Shown piece by piece: positions 47,765 through 58,346 of a stretch of DNA of 64,000 bases (the stretch's first letter is position 1; the number at the start of each line of letters is the position of its first letter). The notes below the pieces were generated by a model, which was given only the letters and a program-made list of their open reading frames with translations, did not search any database and was not told the DNA's origin. Where the stretch lies: NCBI RefSeq assembly GCF_954871325.1, contig NC_088777.1:46229366-46293365 (forward strand). Direction: 5' to 3'. The translations under genes were made by a program, and so were the position numbers. The DNA is from Gordionus sp. m RMFG-2023. Taxonomy: Eukaryota > Nematomorpha > Gordioida > Chordodea > Parachordodidae.

Positions 47765-48615
47765 ATGGAATATAATTTAAAAAATATCAAAAAAACTTTG
47801 ACGGAATCCGAAAAAAAACATATTAAAGAAGTAGAGGATGAAGCAAAAGTTTATTATATATATTATATTGTAATAAATATATTTCAGAAAATGGAAGTAG
47901 ATGATTTAAGAAGACCTTTAGAAGGCTATTTGCAAAAATTTACAAATTTGATGAAAGGATATCAATATAGATGGTTTGTTTTAAATCCAATAACTGGAAT
48001 GTTGGAATATTATTTAGTTTTTAAATTAATTCAATATTATAATGAAATTTATTTAAGTTAGAAGATAATTATAAACAAAAATGCAAACCTAGGAATGCAA
48101 TTCATCTTGGGGTACCTTATTATTTTATTATCTCTTTAGCAGTTTCAATAGGGGGCTGTTATATCTCCAAGTGAAGAAGATTCATATACATTTATAATAA
48201 ATGCAACTAATAATGAATTTTTTAAGATAAAAAGTAATCATTTATTAAATAACTACAATGTTTTTTAGCCATTGATGCCAAAGAACGTCAAATATGGATT
48301 AATAGGTTAAGATCTACTGCAGAGTTACATGTAAATGCTGATCTAGATCATGTATGTCTTTATATAATTTATTGTATATCTTAATCTATAATAAATTTAT
48401 ATTATATATCAAAAGAATTTGTCTATATCCAATTTACCTCCAATATCAGCAAAATCACAAATTATAAATACTTCTTCTGATTTCATTAACAATTTATTTT
48501 CATTTGATTTGTTATCTGGAAATGCACCTTCCATGAAAAAGTATTATGCTCCTCAATCAAAATCAATTGGAAATATCCCCATGTTAGATGCAAGCATTTC
48601 TCTTATTGAAAAAAA
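47765..48615 (+). CDS. OSBPL10/11-like: Oxysterol-binding protein-related protein, N-terminal PH domain (six exons)
   Basis: ORP proteins move or sense sterols and phosphoinositides at membrane contact sites; the PH domain binds phosphoinositide membranes. Exons 47765-47848, 47888-48016, 48058-48111, 48152-48233, 48269-48351 and 48416-48615 keep one frame across five GT-AG introns of 39, 41, 40, 35 and 64 bp. An alternative donor at 48331 (CAT|GTAAAT) is possible. After a Lys/Glu-rich start (ATG at 47765), EGYLQKFTNLMKGYQYRWFV opens the PH domain, followed by GMLEYYL, GGAVISPSEEDSYTF and IDAKERQIWINRL. That order and spacing match ORP9/10/11, closest to 10/11. The last exon is Ser/Asn/Pro-rich linker, ending at a possible donor, AAAAAA|GTTATA. 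Codons are extremely AT-rich. No break is seen. Confidence 0.87.
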
Positions 48616-48964
48616 GTTATATATAATTATTCTCTTTACATTTGTACTTTTGAAATTTACTTGGTATTAAAGATGGGTGTGGCCCCCAGGCTGAGCAAAA
48701 AGATTTTTTGGGCTAAACAACTTGGTCAAAATATTTTTAGGGGCCTGAAGTTTGTTTATTTTTCTATAAACAAGTAGTAATCAAATTTTATCTGTTAAAA
48801 AGCTCATAAAAAATATAGTTAAATATTAAAAAAGGAACTGATTCAAATCATGATATATGGTCAAATACAATTATTGATTTTTATCATGTCTTATTTAATT
48901 TGGCTTGGCTGAAAACCTTTTCAAATATTTCCATAGATTGTTACAGACTTTACAATATATATAT
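48616..48964. other. Probable start of a long ORP intron
   Basis: After the last PH-block exon the sequence is non-coding AT-rich DNA, with the GC-richer patch GGGTGTGGCCCCCAGGC at about 48674. Nothing else recognised. Confidence 0.4.
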
Positions 48965-49390
48965 CAAAGACATGCAGAGGTACCATTTGCATGACCTGGT
49001 CCAGATTTTTTTAAAATATATTTTATTTAATTTTTACAGGTAATAATGGCAATTTAAAATATTTGATTTTAAAATAAGCCCTGTAGTATTTTTTAAAGAA
49101 AATTTTTTAGTCCTGACCCAGGTATTTTTTAAAAAAAAATTTAGGTCTGGCTCGGGTTAATTTTAAAAAACTTAATTACAGCCTGTGTACCCAGGCATGG
49201 CTTAGGACTGGGTCTGGCTTTGGGCCAGGCCTGCAGATCTGCTATTTCAAATTTTTAAGCATTTGCTTATTCTATATTTTATTATTTTTCAATTTTCTAA
49301 CCCAACTCACCCTGGATTTTATTTAAAAATTTTTTTTACCCGCCCTGTGTTAGAATCTTGTAGGTCTGTCCCATTGGCCCAATGCAGAAC
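48965..49390. mobile_element. Family C element(s), decayed
   Basis: AAAGACATGCAGAGGTACC at the left, CCTGACCCAGG and GGCTCGGGTTAA inside, and GGGCCAGGCCTGCAGATCTGC at 49213-49238. A second scrap, CCCGCCCTGTG...GCCCAATGCAG, lies at 49340-49386. Confidence 0.5.
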
Positions 49391-49604
49391 AAGAACATAT
49401 TAAGTTATATTTCCTTCACATTCTTCCTTTATATTTGCCTAATGAAATATCACCACAATTATAATCTTAATAAAAATAAGAAAAATTATTTAAAGAAAAA
49501 TCAGGTGACATAATATTACATTTTCATTGTATATCTTGTTATAAATAGAATAAAATTGATAATGACCACTCAATTTTTCAAATAGTTATTAAAATTTAGA
49601 GTAT

Positions 49605-49817
49605 TTTTGTTTAACGGCTCGATTTGAGCCAATTTTTATAAACTGCTGCTAACTTGAATCCAGGAAAAATATAGTGTAAGCCTTTATTTTGTTTATAGAT
49701 AGCTCGGGTGGATATCTATTAACGAATTCTCGAGATTTCGCCTTATTTTTCTGGATAAAATACTGAGTTCGCCATTTTTTAAAAAAATCGGCTTAAATCG
49801 AGCCATTTCAAATAACA
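49605..49817. mobile_element. Family A MITE
   Basis: GTTTAACGGCTCGATTTGAGCCAATTTTTATAAA at the left and GGCTTAAATCGAGCCATTTCAAATAACAC at the right. Ends are eroded. Confidence 0.7.
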
Positions 49818-50165
49818 CACATTTAATAGAGTATAAAATAAATTTTGAGTTTGAGATCTTATGCTTTTATAAAAAAAAATTTGAGCCCTAGCTATATGAG
49901 CTCAGAAAAAAATGTTGATTTTGCCAGTCACTACCCTTAGTTTTGGGGGGAGGGGGGGTTTCAAAAATTTTGATCACCTGCCCCAGATGTTAAAATTTTG
50001 ATTTTATCATTTTCATTACTTTTTATTTTGATTAAAACGATTACAATTTACAATAAATTAAAATACAATTTTATAATTGAGTTCCCAAAGAGGAACCATA
50101 ATGATGTCTAAAAATTATTATATTTTCTAAATTCTAATATTTCTATATTTTTGTAACTAAACCCC
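49818..50165. other. Intronic or intergenic AT-rich DNA with G tracts
   Basis: G-rich run GGGGGGAGGGGGGG at about 49945-49958. Nothing else. Confidence 0.4.
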
Positions 50166-50438
50166 ACAATAGTAAACGCGTTTTGTCCAAGCGTTGCGTT
50201 ATTTAACGCAGCGCTATTACAAAATTAAGCCAATAAATAGGCATAAATTTAAAAATGTAGAGCATTATGATGATAGCGCTATGATAAAATTTCAAAAACA
50301 TATTAGCGAATTTTGATTTTTCTTAAATATTATATAAAATAATTATCACCATTTTAACCTTATCTTAAATTAACTTTTGAAACTGAATAAGAACGCAATG
50401 TTTGAGGATAACGCATATACTATAAGCGCAGAGTTACA
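50166..50438. mobile_element. Family E-related foldback element
   Basis: AATAGTAAACGCGTTTTGTCCAAGCG at the left and ACGCATATACTATAAGCGCAGAG at the right resemble the ends of 12243-12480 and 36186-36417. The interior TTAACGCAGCGCTATT is GC-richer than its flanks. More diverged. Confidence 0.45.
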
Positions 50439-50792
50439 GTTCGAATATTTTTATGATTTTTTTATTTTCCAAAAATTTTGTGCAAAAAATCTTTTAAAAA
50501 TCACAAAATGGAAGAATTTGAAATTTGATTTTAAAAAAAAACTTGCTTGAACAATTCTCAAAAATATCTTCTTTTCAAAAAAACAATCTTCAATGATCAA
50601 AATTTTTGAAGATTTTTTTTTTTGAAAAGCATTTCTTACTTTGATAAATTGTTTCAAAAATAAATTTAAACAAATATGAACAGTAACAGAATATTAAATG
50701 ATTCATTTTGTAATTCTACAACTGATTAATTGATATATATATTTTTATTTAAAAAAACACTAGCTTTGTATCTTTTTAAAAAAATATAATTT

Positions 50793-51140
50793 TATGTCCT
50801 AGCCAACATATATAATACCTGACGATTCATTCATTAAAATGCATTTTTAAGCGTCGTTAAAAGCAAATCAGCTGGATCCGCCATTTTGGTAACACATATA
50901 GTAATTATTCTCATGTTAAAAACTGCTATTAAATTGATAACTTGCTTCCTTATTATCTCGATGATCCGGTAACTCTTTAATAAAGTTTGCATCAGATATA
51001 GGAATAAATTAGGCTCTCGTTTAAAATTTTAATAATGATTAGTGTAACCAAGATGACGTCTCCAGCTGATTTGCATTGATGTACACTTTTAATGAATGAA
51101 TCGTCAGTCTAGGTATTATATATGTCATTGGTCCTAACCA
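50793..51140. mobile_element. Family H foldback MITE
   Basis: Inverted arms of about 70-80 bp. The left reads CATATATAATACCTGACGATTCATTC..., then GCAAATCAGCTGGATCCGCCATTTTGGT. The right is its complement, from ACCAAGATGACGTCTCCAGCTGATTTGC to GAATGAATCGTCAGTCTAGGTATTATATATG. Only one copy in the window. Non-coding. Confidence 0.75.
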
Positions 51141-52326
51141 AGTTTTGAAAAATTGTAACCATTTTATGAGACGCACCTGCAAGTTTCTGATATATAATTT
51201 CAAAGGAAAAAAAAATAGATTAGTGTAGAGTAAAGACCTCAAAAATATTTTGAGGGTGGGGAGGGGGTAAAAAGGCTCTTTTTGCCAGGGTATAATATTT
51301 AGTTTATTAAAGTAAATTTTCGAAGGAAAAGAAACTAGTTACAATTATAAGTTACGTTTCAAAATTAACTATTTAAATTTATATGCATTATTTTTGAAGT
51401 GTAATTTTTTTTGTTTTTTATTATACCGAGTAATTTGGGTGATTTACAAATTGTAATCAAAGGAACTTAAAAAAAAGAAGTAATAAAAATATCAAAATTT
51501 AAATTTTTTTTTGCAACTATGGGAAATTTTTTTTTATAAATAACGCAATATAATAATTATTTTCAGAGTTTGAAAAAAAAACATCTATGAGAATTCTTGG
51601 GCAAAGATCTTAAAAGATTTTTTGAAGAAGGGAGATTTTTTGAATAAATTTTACCTAAATTTATATGAATTTTAAAAAATTGAGCTATATTTTGCAAAAT
51701 TGAATCTCACTTATTATAAATTTTTATTGTTTATATTTTTCTAAAGTAGTTACAAATAAATTTTTGATTTAAACTACATAACCATAATTGGATAAAATTT
51801 AACTATTATTTATTAATGATTAAGAATATAAAAGTAAAGCAATTTTTTTAAAAAAAAACTTAAATCCTTTTTAAATAAATTATATAATGCAAAACCAAAT
51901 TTTATAGCATTAATTAAATGTCTTTTTTCTATTTAATTTCAAAAGAATAAATTAAAAACATGTTAACTTTTAATTTTAATGATTATAAATTGAAAAGAAG
52001 AAATTTTATATTTTTCTTTTTGTTGCAATAAATTACAAAAAGTAAAAATGTATAGTATATATATAAAGTTTACTAAATCATCTGAGCACAGATCTTAGAA
52101 TTTTAATTTCGAACTAATCTATCTTTTTATATAACATTAATTATTAATTATATATTTTTTTTACTCTATTAATAATCCTTTTTGAATCAATAAAATTGAA
52201 ATTAAAAAAGAATTTCGATTTTTTGTTTTCCTTCTTGTGAGGAAAAAAATATATATTAATATGTCAAGGCCAAAAATAATTGGCAAAAAAATAATAAGAA
52301 ATCCGAATCCGGTTGATTATCTAAAG
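51141..52326. other. AT-rich DNA, nothing recognised
   Basis: One G-rich patch (GAGGGTGGGGAGGGGG, about 51252). The remainder is low-complexity A/T sequence without a sustained frame. Confidence 0.4.
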
Positions 52327-52719
52327 GGTATCACGTCAATTCGGCTTAGCGTCAATTCAGTGCGGCGACAATTTGGCGCGTATCTAATACAGTTGCAATT
52401 AGTATAAAGTAAAGGGTTCAAAAATATATAAATTTAAAACAAATATTTATTCTTAGATTTCTTTGGTGGACCAATTTACCTTGTTATAAGATATGTTGAT
52501 CCAAAAAAATTCAAATTATTTTTCAGAAGTAAGGAACTAAAAAAGGGAAATCTCATAGTAGAGGCTGAAATTTTTGATCATATACAGCGATTTTATTAAT
52601 TTGGAACATAATTATTGACTTAAAAATATATTTTCCTTTAAGGCTGGCTTATTTTATTGATACTTAAAAATCCTTAAAATTATTCTATTAATCATAAAAA
52701 ATAAATATCATTTTTAAAT

Positions 52720-53886
52720 CAGGGTTTCGAACCGAACCGCGAAATAGGAACGAACCGTTATAATTGAACTTTAACCGTAACCGAACTTAAAAAGAGCTAA
52801 CCGAACTGTTATAAATATTCTTGAAACCAGGGTTGGCAAGTCAGTCAATTGACCAGTCAAATTTAGTCAATATTGACCGGAGGAGTATTTGACCGGTCAA
52901 ATACTCTAAAAAAATTAAAGGAAAAATAAATTAAAAATATGTTTAAAAAAGGTAAAAACGATGTAAATACATGTGATCACAATGTTTGCTTATTTTTTGT
53001 GTCCACAATATCAAGAGAACTCACTAGTAGTGAAATTAATGAAGTATGTGATATAATTCAAGAATTAGCTATTTTACAAGGAAGTGATGACCAAAATATT
53101 TTAAGTGATATAATTAATTTCAGTAGCAAAAACAGCATGTTTAATATAGCAAATTATGTGGAAAGTAGTAATTTCCAGAAACAACAAATTCCGACCTCTA
53201 GTTAATAGATTAAACTTTGTCCACCCTGCCTATTAAGAGACTAACAATTCCTAGTTCTACTTCTTCTTTAGAAAGAAATAGGTCTGCTACAGATAGCTAC
53301 ACGTTAGTTATTGAATGACAATGAATTTAAAAAATTAATATTATAGATTCATTTTACTATTATATTCAAAATAAAGTTAATATTAACTTAAAAAAACATA
53401 TATTTGAATTTGACCACATTTGACCGGTCAAATGCACAACCCTGCTTGAAACAAAATAATTCACAACAGTTTTTTAAAATAATTAATTTAATATTAACCT
53501 AAATTTGAAAATTTAATTTTCCTTGTGGGCAATTTAAATTCGTGATTTCTTATCAAATTAAAAAAAATTTATATTTAGCTATTATCTTCTTATCAATAAA
53601 TACCAAGTTTATTGTTATTACTTTATATACTCAATATAATAGAGATTAGGCAAATTACTAGTTAATTAGATAAGAAATAATTTTCATGGTTAAATTATAA
53701 AAATATAAATCAAAAAGATTTTTATTTAAGAGTGGAACGAACCGAAAAGAACAGTTATAAATTCTAAACAGAACCGAACCTAAATGATATTCTTTAAAAA
53801 AACGGAAATTGAACAAAATCTTTATAAAATTTTAAACTAAAAATCAAAACGAACGGGACCGCTATACTTAACGGTTCGAAACTCTG
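52720..53886. mobile_element. hAT element nested in family B
   Basis: Ends CAGGGTTTCGAACCG and CGGTTCGAAACTCTG with flanks TTTTAAAT and GTTTAAAT (7 of 8). GAACCG repeats inside both ends resemble those of the 3393-3964 hAT. Without the nested insert it is about 540 bp, so it is internally deleted. Confidence 0.78.
52828..53444 (+). mobile_element. Inner hAT element with perfect 8-bp target duplication
   Basis: Ends CAGGGTTGGCAAGTCAG and TGCACAACCCTG, flanked by identical CTTGAAAC at 52820-52827 and 53445-53452. Subterminal TTGACCGGTCAAAT repeats. It holds an open frame (52939-53205) and, after a gap, RLTIPSSTSSLERNRSAT-like sequence near 53230-53290, matching the hAT C-terminal motif. An internally deleted transposase remnant. 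Confidence 0.85.
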
Positions 53887-54215
53887 GTTTAAATAATTTG
53901 ATTTTTTTATAGATCAACATATCTTATAATATGGCAAATTGGTCCACCAAAGAAATCGGTATAAATATTGGTTTGTTAATATTTTTTTTTTGATATTATT
54001 AAAATTTTATTGATATTATTAAGATTTTATTGATATTAGACATTTAGTAAATAAAATTGTGATTTTTGTAAAAAAAATAAATATGAAAACATAATTAATA
54101 GGCAACATTCATAATGACTTTTATTTAATCATCCTTTTGTTTTATACTAATAAATTTCTGCGCGTCGCCGTGCTGAGTCGACACCAAGCCGAATTGACAT
54201 GGAAACTACCTAAAG

Positions 54216-54524
54216 CAAAATCCCAAAATTCTTATTTCCTTCATTTTTATAAAGCCCTGCCCTGGCTCTTAAAGAAATAATATTCCGTTAACATTATTTT
54301 TTTTTCTGAAATATAAATAATTGCACAATATAATATGTTATATAAAATATGTTCTAAGTAATTACACATAGATTTTTTTTAAAAAAATATATAAGAAATC
54401 TATTAAATCCTTTTTATGCTTTTAAATATATTACCTAATGATTAGCCTCTTCCTTTTTTTGGAAATAGAATATACAAGTTTTTAAACAACCTACCTTCAG
54501 ATCCTCTTATACATCCAACTATAA
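54216..54524. other. AT-rich DNA
   Basis: Nothing recognised. Confidence 0.35.
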
Positions 54525-54815
54525 GAAACTACATGCAGAGGGCAAAATTTTCCCTGTCCAGGTTTTTATTTTGAATCATTTTTCGTTCGGCCCAGCTTAG
54601 AACTTTAGAAATTTTGTTATTTTGAAATAATTTTTACGAATCGTTTCGACTGGAAAATTGAAAATATGGGGGAGTAAATGAATATCGACTCAAATATAAG
54701 ATTTTTCCCCTGGTTAATTGATATTTTAAAAAAATTAATCGATCCGTCCCGAATTTCAGTTCTACCCGGATTTTTAAAGTCATATTATTATCCGGGCTAG
54801 GTCTGCAAACTTGAA
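54525..54815. mobile_element. Family C element, decayed
   Basis: CTACATGCAGAGGGC at the left and CCGGGCTAGGTCTGCAAAC at the right, with CCCTGTCCAGG and CGGCCCAGCTT inside. Confidence 0.5.
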
Positions 54816-55312
54816 ACAAAAAAAATATAGAGAGAACTTGAGTTGTTTTTTTAAATGGATTTAATCAGCTGTAAAAATAGTGATATATTGACAGTATATG
54901 ATGTTTCGAATTGGGAAAAAAAAACAAGACAAAACATATTCAATATGTTTTTTTGTTCTTGTTTATAATGTAAGGGGATCCGGACTAAAGCTCCGCAAGG
55001 AAGAAAAAAATTTTCACCAAGCCCGACCCACCAAATTTTACTATTCTTAACCCATACATTATCAAAAATAAAAAAAAATTTACGATTCCTCCATCCAACT
55101 CACGGGTCGAACGGATTTGGTCAGATTTTGTTAAACCTTAACGAATATCGGATGGTTGAGCCTTTTTTAAAACGTGGTCTAATCGTTTTGCATAAACTCA
55201 TTAGAATTATATACAGAAAGGCAATTTTATTATTTGCCATTATAAATATGCCTAATATGTACATTATGACAATTAGTTGGTATTTATTAACTATAATTTA
55301 AATAATTAGTTT
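54816..55312. other. AT-rich DNA with an unclassified GC-richer stretch
   Basis: 54970-55170 (GGGGATCCGGACTAAAGCTCCGC...CCAAGCCCGACCCACC...CTCACGGGTCG) looks like degraded family C-type or other repeat sequence. No ends found. Confidence 0.35.
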
Positions 55313-55513
55313 TGATGTTGTTAAACTGCTCCAATATGTAAAAACGGATAACCCAATATTTCACCAAAAAAATATAACGCAAGCCTGGAGATTTTGCTCT
55401 TAGATGGCAGAAAGGTTTAGACATCTCTTAACAAAATCTGGAGGTTCGCGTAATATTCTTGGCTAAAATATTAGGTTAGTCGTTTTAAAAAATTGAGCCG
55501 TTTAGCAACACTA
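55313..55513. mobile_element. Family A MITE
   Basis: TGATGTTGTTAAACTGCTCC at the left, GAGCCGTTTAGCAACACTA at the right, with 8-bp flanks ATTAGTTT and ATTGGTTT (one mismatch). Confidence 0.85.
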
Positions 55514-55862
55514 ATTGGTTTCCTTTAAAAGTTAAAAGTACTATTGATACGTATGATTAAAATATTTTCGAGATTCTTATTCCTTCAAAATATCTATAAG
55601 GAAGAAAAAAAATAAAATCAATAGTGAGATGAGAATCTATTGCGCGACATAGTTTTATAAGATTTTATTATAGGAAGAAGCACTATTTGATGTGTTTTTT
55701 TTCATCATACATTTTTATTGGATAGTTTTAGGTACACTTACTTTAAGCCTAAAATAAAGCTTGGGACTTTTGGGTACTTTATTGATTTTTTATGTGTTTT
55801 ATATAAATATTGGATAAAGTTGTAATATCCTTATATACGAAAAAAATAATTTGATATTTTCG

Positions 55863-56010
55863 ATTAGCGTCTATGGCCTAATCGGTTCAGTGCGTCTATC
55901 ACAATCCGATAGTTCTGGGTTCGAATCTAACAAGGACCATGATTTTTTTCTAAAGCTAACTAGGTGGTTCCGTGGGGGGGGGGGGGTGATATATAGTTGA
56001 CTCGACTCTA
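55863..56010 (+). mobile_element. tRNA-derived SINE-like copy 2
   Basis: GTCTATGGCCTAATCGGTTCAGTGCG gives a D-arm/box A. CTATC-ACAATCC-GATAG folds as an anticodon-like stem-loop. GGGTTCGAATC is box B. The acceptor stem does not pair and the T stem is imperfect, so this is not a working tRNA. The following body TTCTAAAGCTAACTAGG (55948-55964) is shared with the copy at 770-895. It ends near a poly-G tract. Confidence 0.6.
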
Positions 56011-56503
56011 CCACGTGATTACGTTAATAATATAAATATTAAAAAATAAATAGTTCATATTGCATTTCAATAAATTTTTGTCGTTGTTTAGCAAAAAGCT
56101 AAATGCCGATTAATGTCATATATCATTTCCCAATGCTTTTTCTGAAAAGTTTAGAATTATATTCATTACTTTTAAAAAAGTATTAAGGCTATGTTCAAGG
56201 TCGGCTTAATACTTTATAGCCGTCTATTTAGCCATCTTTTAAGTATTGTCTCAATAGCTAAAAAAAAGTAAGAGAATTTTTTTTTTATAAAACAAAATTA
56301 AGAAAAATAACATAACCAAAAAAACAAGAATAAAATACGAAAGATAGTAATGCAACCAAATACTTAAAATCAACTAAAATGGGGTGTTCTCGATCAAATC
56401 CTTTTTAGCTTATAATAAAAAGCAATTAAGTTTCCAAATTAAGCCTATTTAGGACACGACCTAACTGAGTGGTATATTAGTAAATATATTTTGGGGAAAA
56501 GGG
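56011..56503. other. AT-rich DNA
   Basis: Nothing recognised. Confidence 0.35.
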
Positions 56504-56698
56504 ATGCATATAATGGGATGCTTAAATGATATTTACGAAAATAGGCAAATGCTTCCAATGGGAGAAGCCTCCCAGCACCTTCTCTTAGATACGCCTATTA
56601 TTCTAACCCAACTTGAAAAACTGCTGGCATCTGCAAGTAGGGATATACGAAAATATCTAAAAATGTCAACTATTTATAAAATTAAAATTGATACATAA
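56504..56698 (+). CDS. Possible coding exon, unrecognised
   Basis: Frame with balanced codons and a helical, amphipathic look: MHIMGCLNDIYENRQMLP, then a stretch with HLLLDTPIILTQLEKLLA. This stands out from the AT-driven frames nearby. No domain is recognised and the splice borders are not convincing. It lies on the same strand as, and between, the two ORP blocks, so it could be an ORP linker exon, but no ORP motif supports that. Confidence 0.3.
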   Translation: MHIMGCLNDIYENRQMLPMGEASQHLLLDTPIILTQLEKLLASASRDIRKYLKMSTIYKIKIDT

Positions 56699-56847
56699 TA
56701 ATCTTTAAAACAATTCGTATTATGTCGAAATTTTTTCGAATCCGTTACAAACCTTTATTTTTAGAGGTTTATGTTATACATTTTTTTAACGTTAGGGTTC
56801 GGTTTGAATCTCTGAATGTGAAAACACAAAGAAAACCCTTGTAATAA
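56699..56847. other. Spacer between the exon-like frame and a family C element
   Basis: Nothing recognised. Confidence 0.3.
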
Positions 56848-57196
56848 TAGTGATCTGCTTCGGGCCTAATTTTTTTAAAAAAATTTGACCTGCCCGACCC
56901 GATCCCGAATGAAATTTTTTTCATTTGTCCCGAAAAGCTTGTCCCAAAATAAAAATTATTTGTCGTCCCGGCCCGAATATATATTTAAGAAATATTTTGA
57001 TTGTAACCAAAAAAAAATATAAAATATTCTACAAATAAAAATAATTAGCGCCTTGTTTCTTGTAAGAATTTTAAAATATATCAATTTATTTAACAAAATG
57101 TAATGATATCATATATTTATAAATTTAAGCCCGACTCGGCCGGTTCGAAATTATTTTTAAGACAGGCTAGAGATAGGCCATGTTGCAGATCTGTTT
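56848..57196. mobile_element. Family C element, most complete copy
   Basis: Left end TAGTGATCTGCTTCGGGCC, right end GGCCATGTTGCAGATCTGTTTA. Subterminal CCTGCCCGACCCGATCCCG and CCCGACTCGGCCGG. The core includes GCGCCTTGTTTCTTGTAAG and TCAATTTATTTAACAAAATG. It is the reference used here for the split copy at 21782-23425. About 350 bp, no coding capacity. Confidence 0.7.
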
Positions 57197-57710
57197 ATAT
57201 TTTCAGAGAATCGGCTTTACTTATGGATTATTTTTGCTCACTTCATGTTAGTTTTTTGATTGTCAGACCAAACCGATATCCAGATCTCTTTAGACCATTT
57301 ATTTTTATGATGCAAAATGGCATAACCTCCGTGATTAGAAATCCTTGCCAACATCCCGAATCTGTACTGTTAACAAAAAATTTCATCTGACCCTGTATAT
57401 TGCTATTTTAATGGTACCTACAACACAAGTTGGCAAATATAAATGATCCCAACGATTTAATTTATTTTCTCCATAAAATATTATGTGACTAATAAAAATC
57501 TTGGAAATTCTTTATTCTTTTAGAGAATGATAAAATAAAAAAATATGCACTTCTCTTAACATATATATCTCTTTAATGCGTTTGTATGTGAAAAGGTTCA
57601 ATAACAAACCGTTATTGTTATTTGAATCTATATAGTTCCCGATCCATTGTCTGCTAATGTCTACCACGAATTATTGGCTCCTTATATTTACCATCGTAAT
57701 TTAAATCTAA
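57197..57710. other. DNA upstream of the second ORP exon block
   Basis: An open frame at about 57197-57390 overlaps the family C end and has no recognised domain. No other feature. Confidence 0.35.
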
Positions 57711-58346
57711 ATGTCATTTGAAAAAAAAAGGAAAACAACTTCAAATAATCAATTCAAAGCTGTAAAGGAAGTATTGCGCTGCACCGAAAAGCATTACAAA
57801 GATATCAAGTATATGATAGAAGTATAAAAAAAATAAAATTTTGCCACTTCTTTTATTATTCTTATTAATTCAAATTTTAAATTTGTAATTAATATCTTCT
57901 TTCTCTCTTTTTGATATTTCATTTTTAAGACCTTACCGAAACCTATCTCTTTCGATAAAGCGTCTTATAAAAGCGCCGCTCTTACTCAATCTCCAAGCAA
58001 TGATACTCCGCTCAATTCGCCCGAGCCCGCGGATGATGCATATCGTGACCAATGCTCATTATTAGGCCCACTCGATCCCGATTTATTGTTGCTCAAAGCC
58101 ACCGGCTGCGCCACGTTCAATTCTCTTAAAACCTGCCTCTCCATTTTGGAACATCAACTTCTCGAATCCAATCTCGTCGTTGTTGTCCGCGACGCAAAAT
58201 CCGCCGCGTGCCACGACGCATTGACTAGTCCCTTAATTTGCAACGAGTTCACTCGGAGCCCTTATAATAACAACGGGTCCAAAAGTTTAGACATTCTCAC
58301 GCGTAGCAATAATGCGGACACGATCAAAGGGAAGAGCACGTCGTGA
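57711..58346 (+). CDS. OSBPL10/11-like: ORP10/11-type protein, region after the PH domain (two exons)
   Basis: Exon 1, about 57711-57821, has possible initiator ATG at 57711 or an upstream splice that I cannot fix. It encodes AVKEVLRCTEKHYKDIKYMI and ends at donor GAA|GTATAA. Exon 2, 57930-58346, has acceptor TTTTTAAG. It continues in phase with TLPKP, a Ser/Pro linker, then DPDLLLLKATGCATFNSLKT and a coiled helix. In ORP10/11 the same order occurs after the PH domain: LVEVREMM...RRIECLP, then DLLMLKATSMATMNCLND. The frame reaches TGA at 58344-58346; a weak donor (TC|GTGATA) just before it could continue the gene. The oxysterol-binding domain with its signature is not found to the right. Exon 2 is far less AT-rich than the PH exons. 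It is most likely the same gene as the PH block at 47765-48615, 9 kb away, but the link is unproven. Confidence 0.72.

Larger units (their letters stand above)
52327..54206. mobile_element. Family B long-inverted-repeat element, copy 2
   Basis: Ends GGTATCACGTCAATTCGG and CCGAATTGACATGGAAAC. Near-identical 9-bp flanks TATCTAAAG (52318-52326) and TACCTAAAG (54207-54215) fit a Mutator-like insertion. Inner inverted arms include TTTCTTTGGTGGACCAATTTACC and its complement at about 53940. It contains a hAT element (52720-53886) that itself contains another hAT (52828-53444). Confidence 0.78.

Noticed and set aside
55866-55940. A functional tRNA gene
   Set aside because: Box A, box B and an anticodon-like stem are present, but the acceptor stem does not pair, the base before the anticodon is not T, and the downstream body is shared with another dispersed copy.
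57103-57390. Plus-strand open frame of 95 codons
   Set aside because: Its first part lies in the family C element and the rest shows no domain or splice support.
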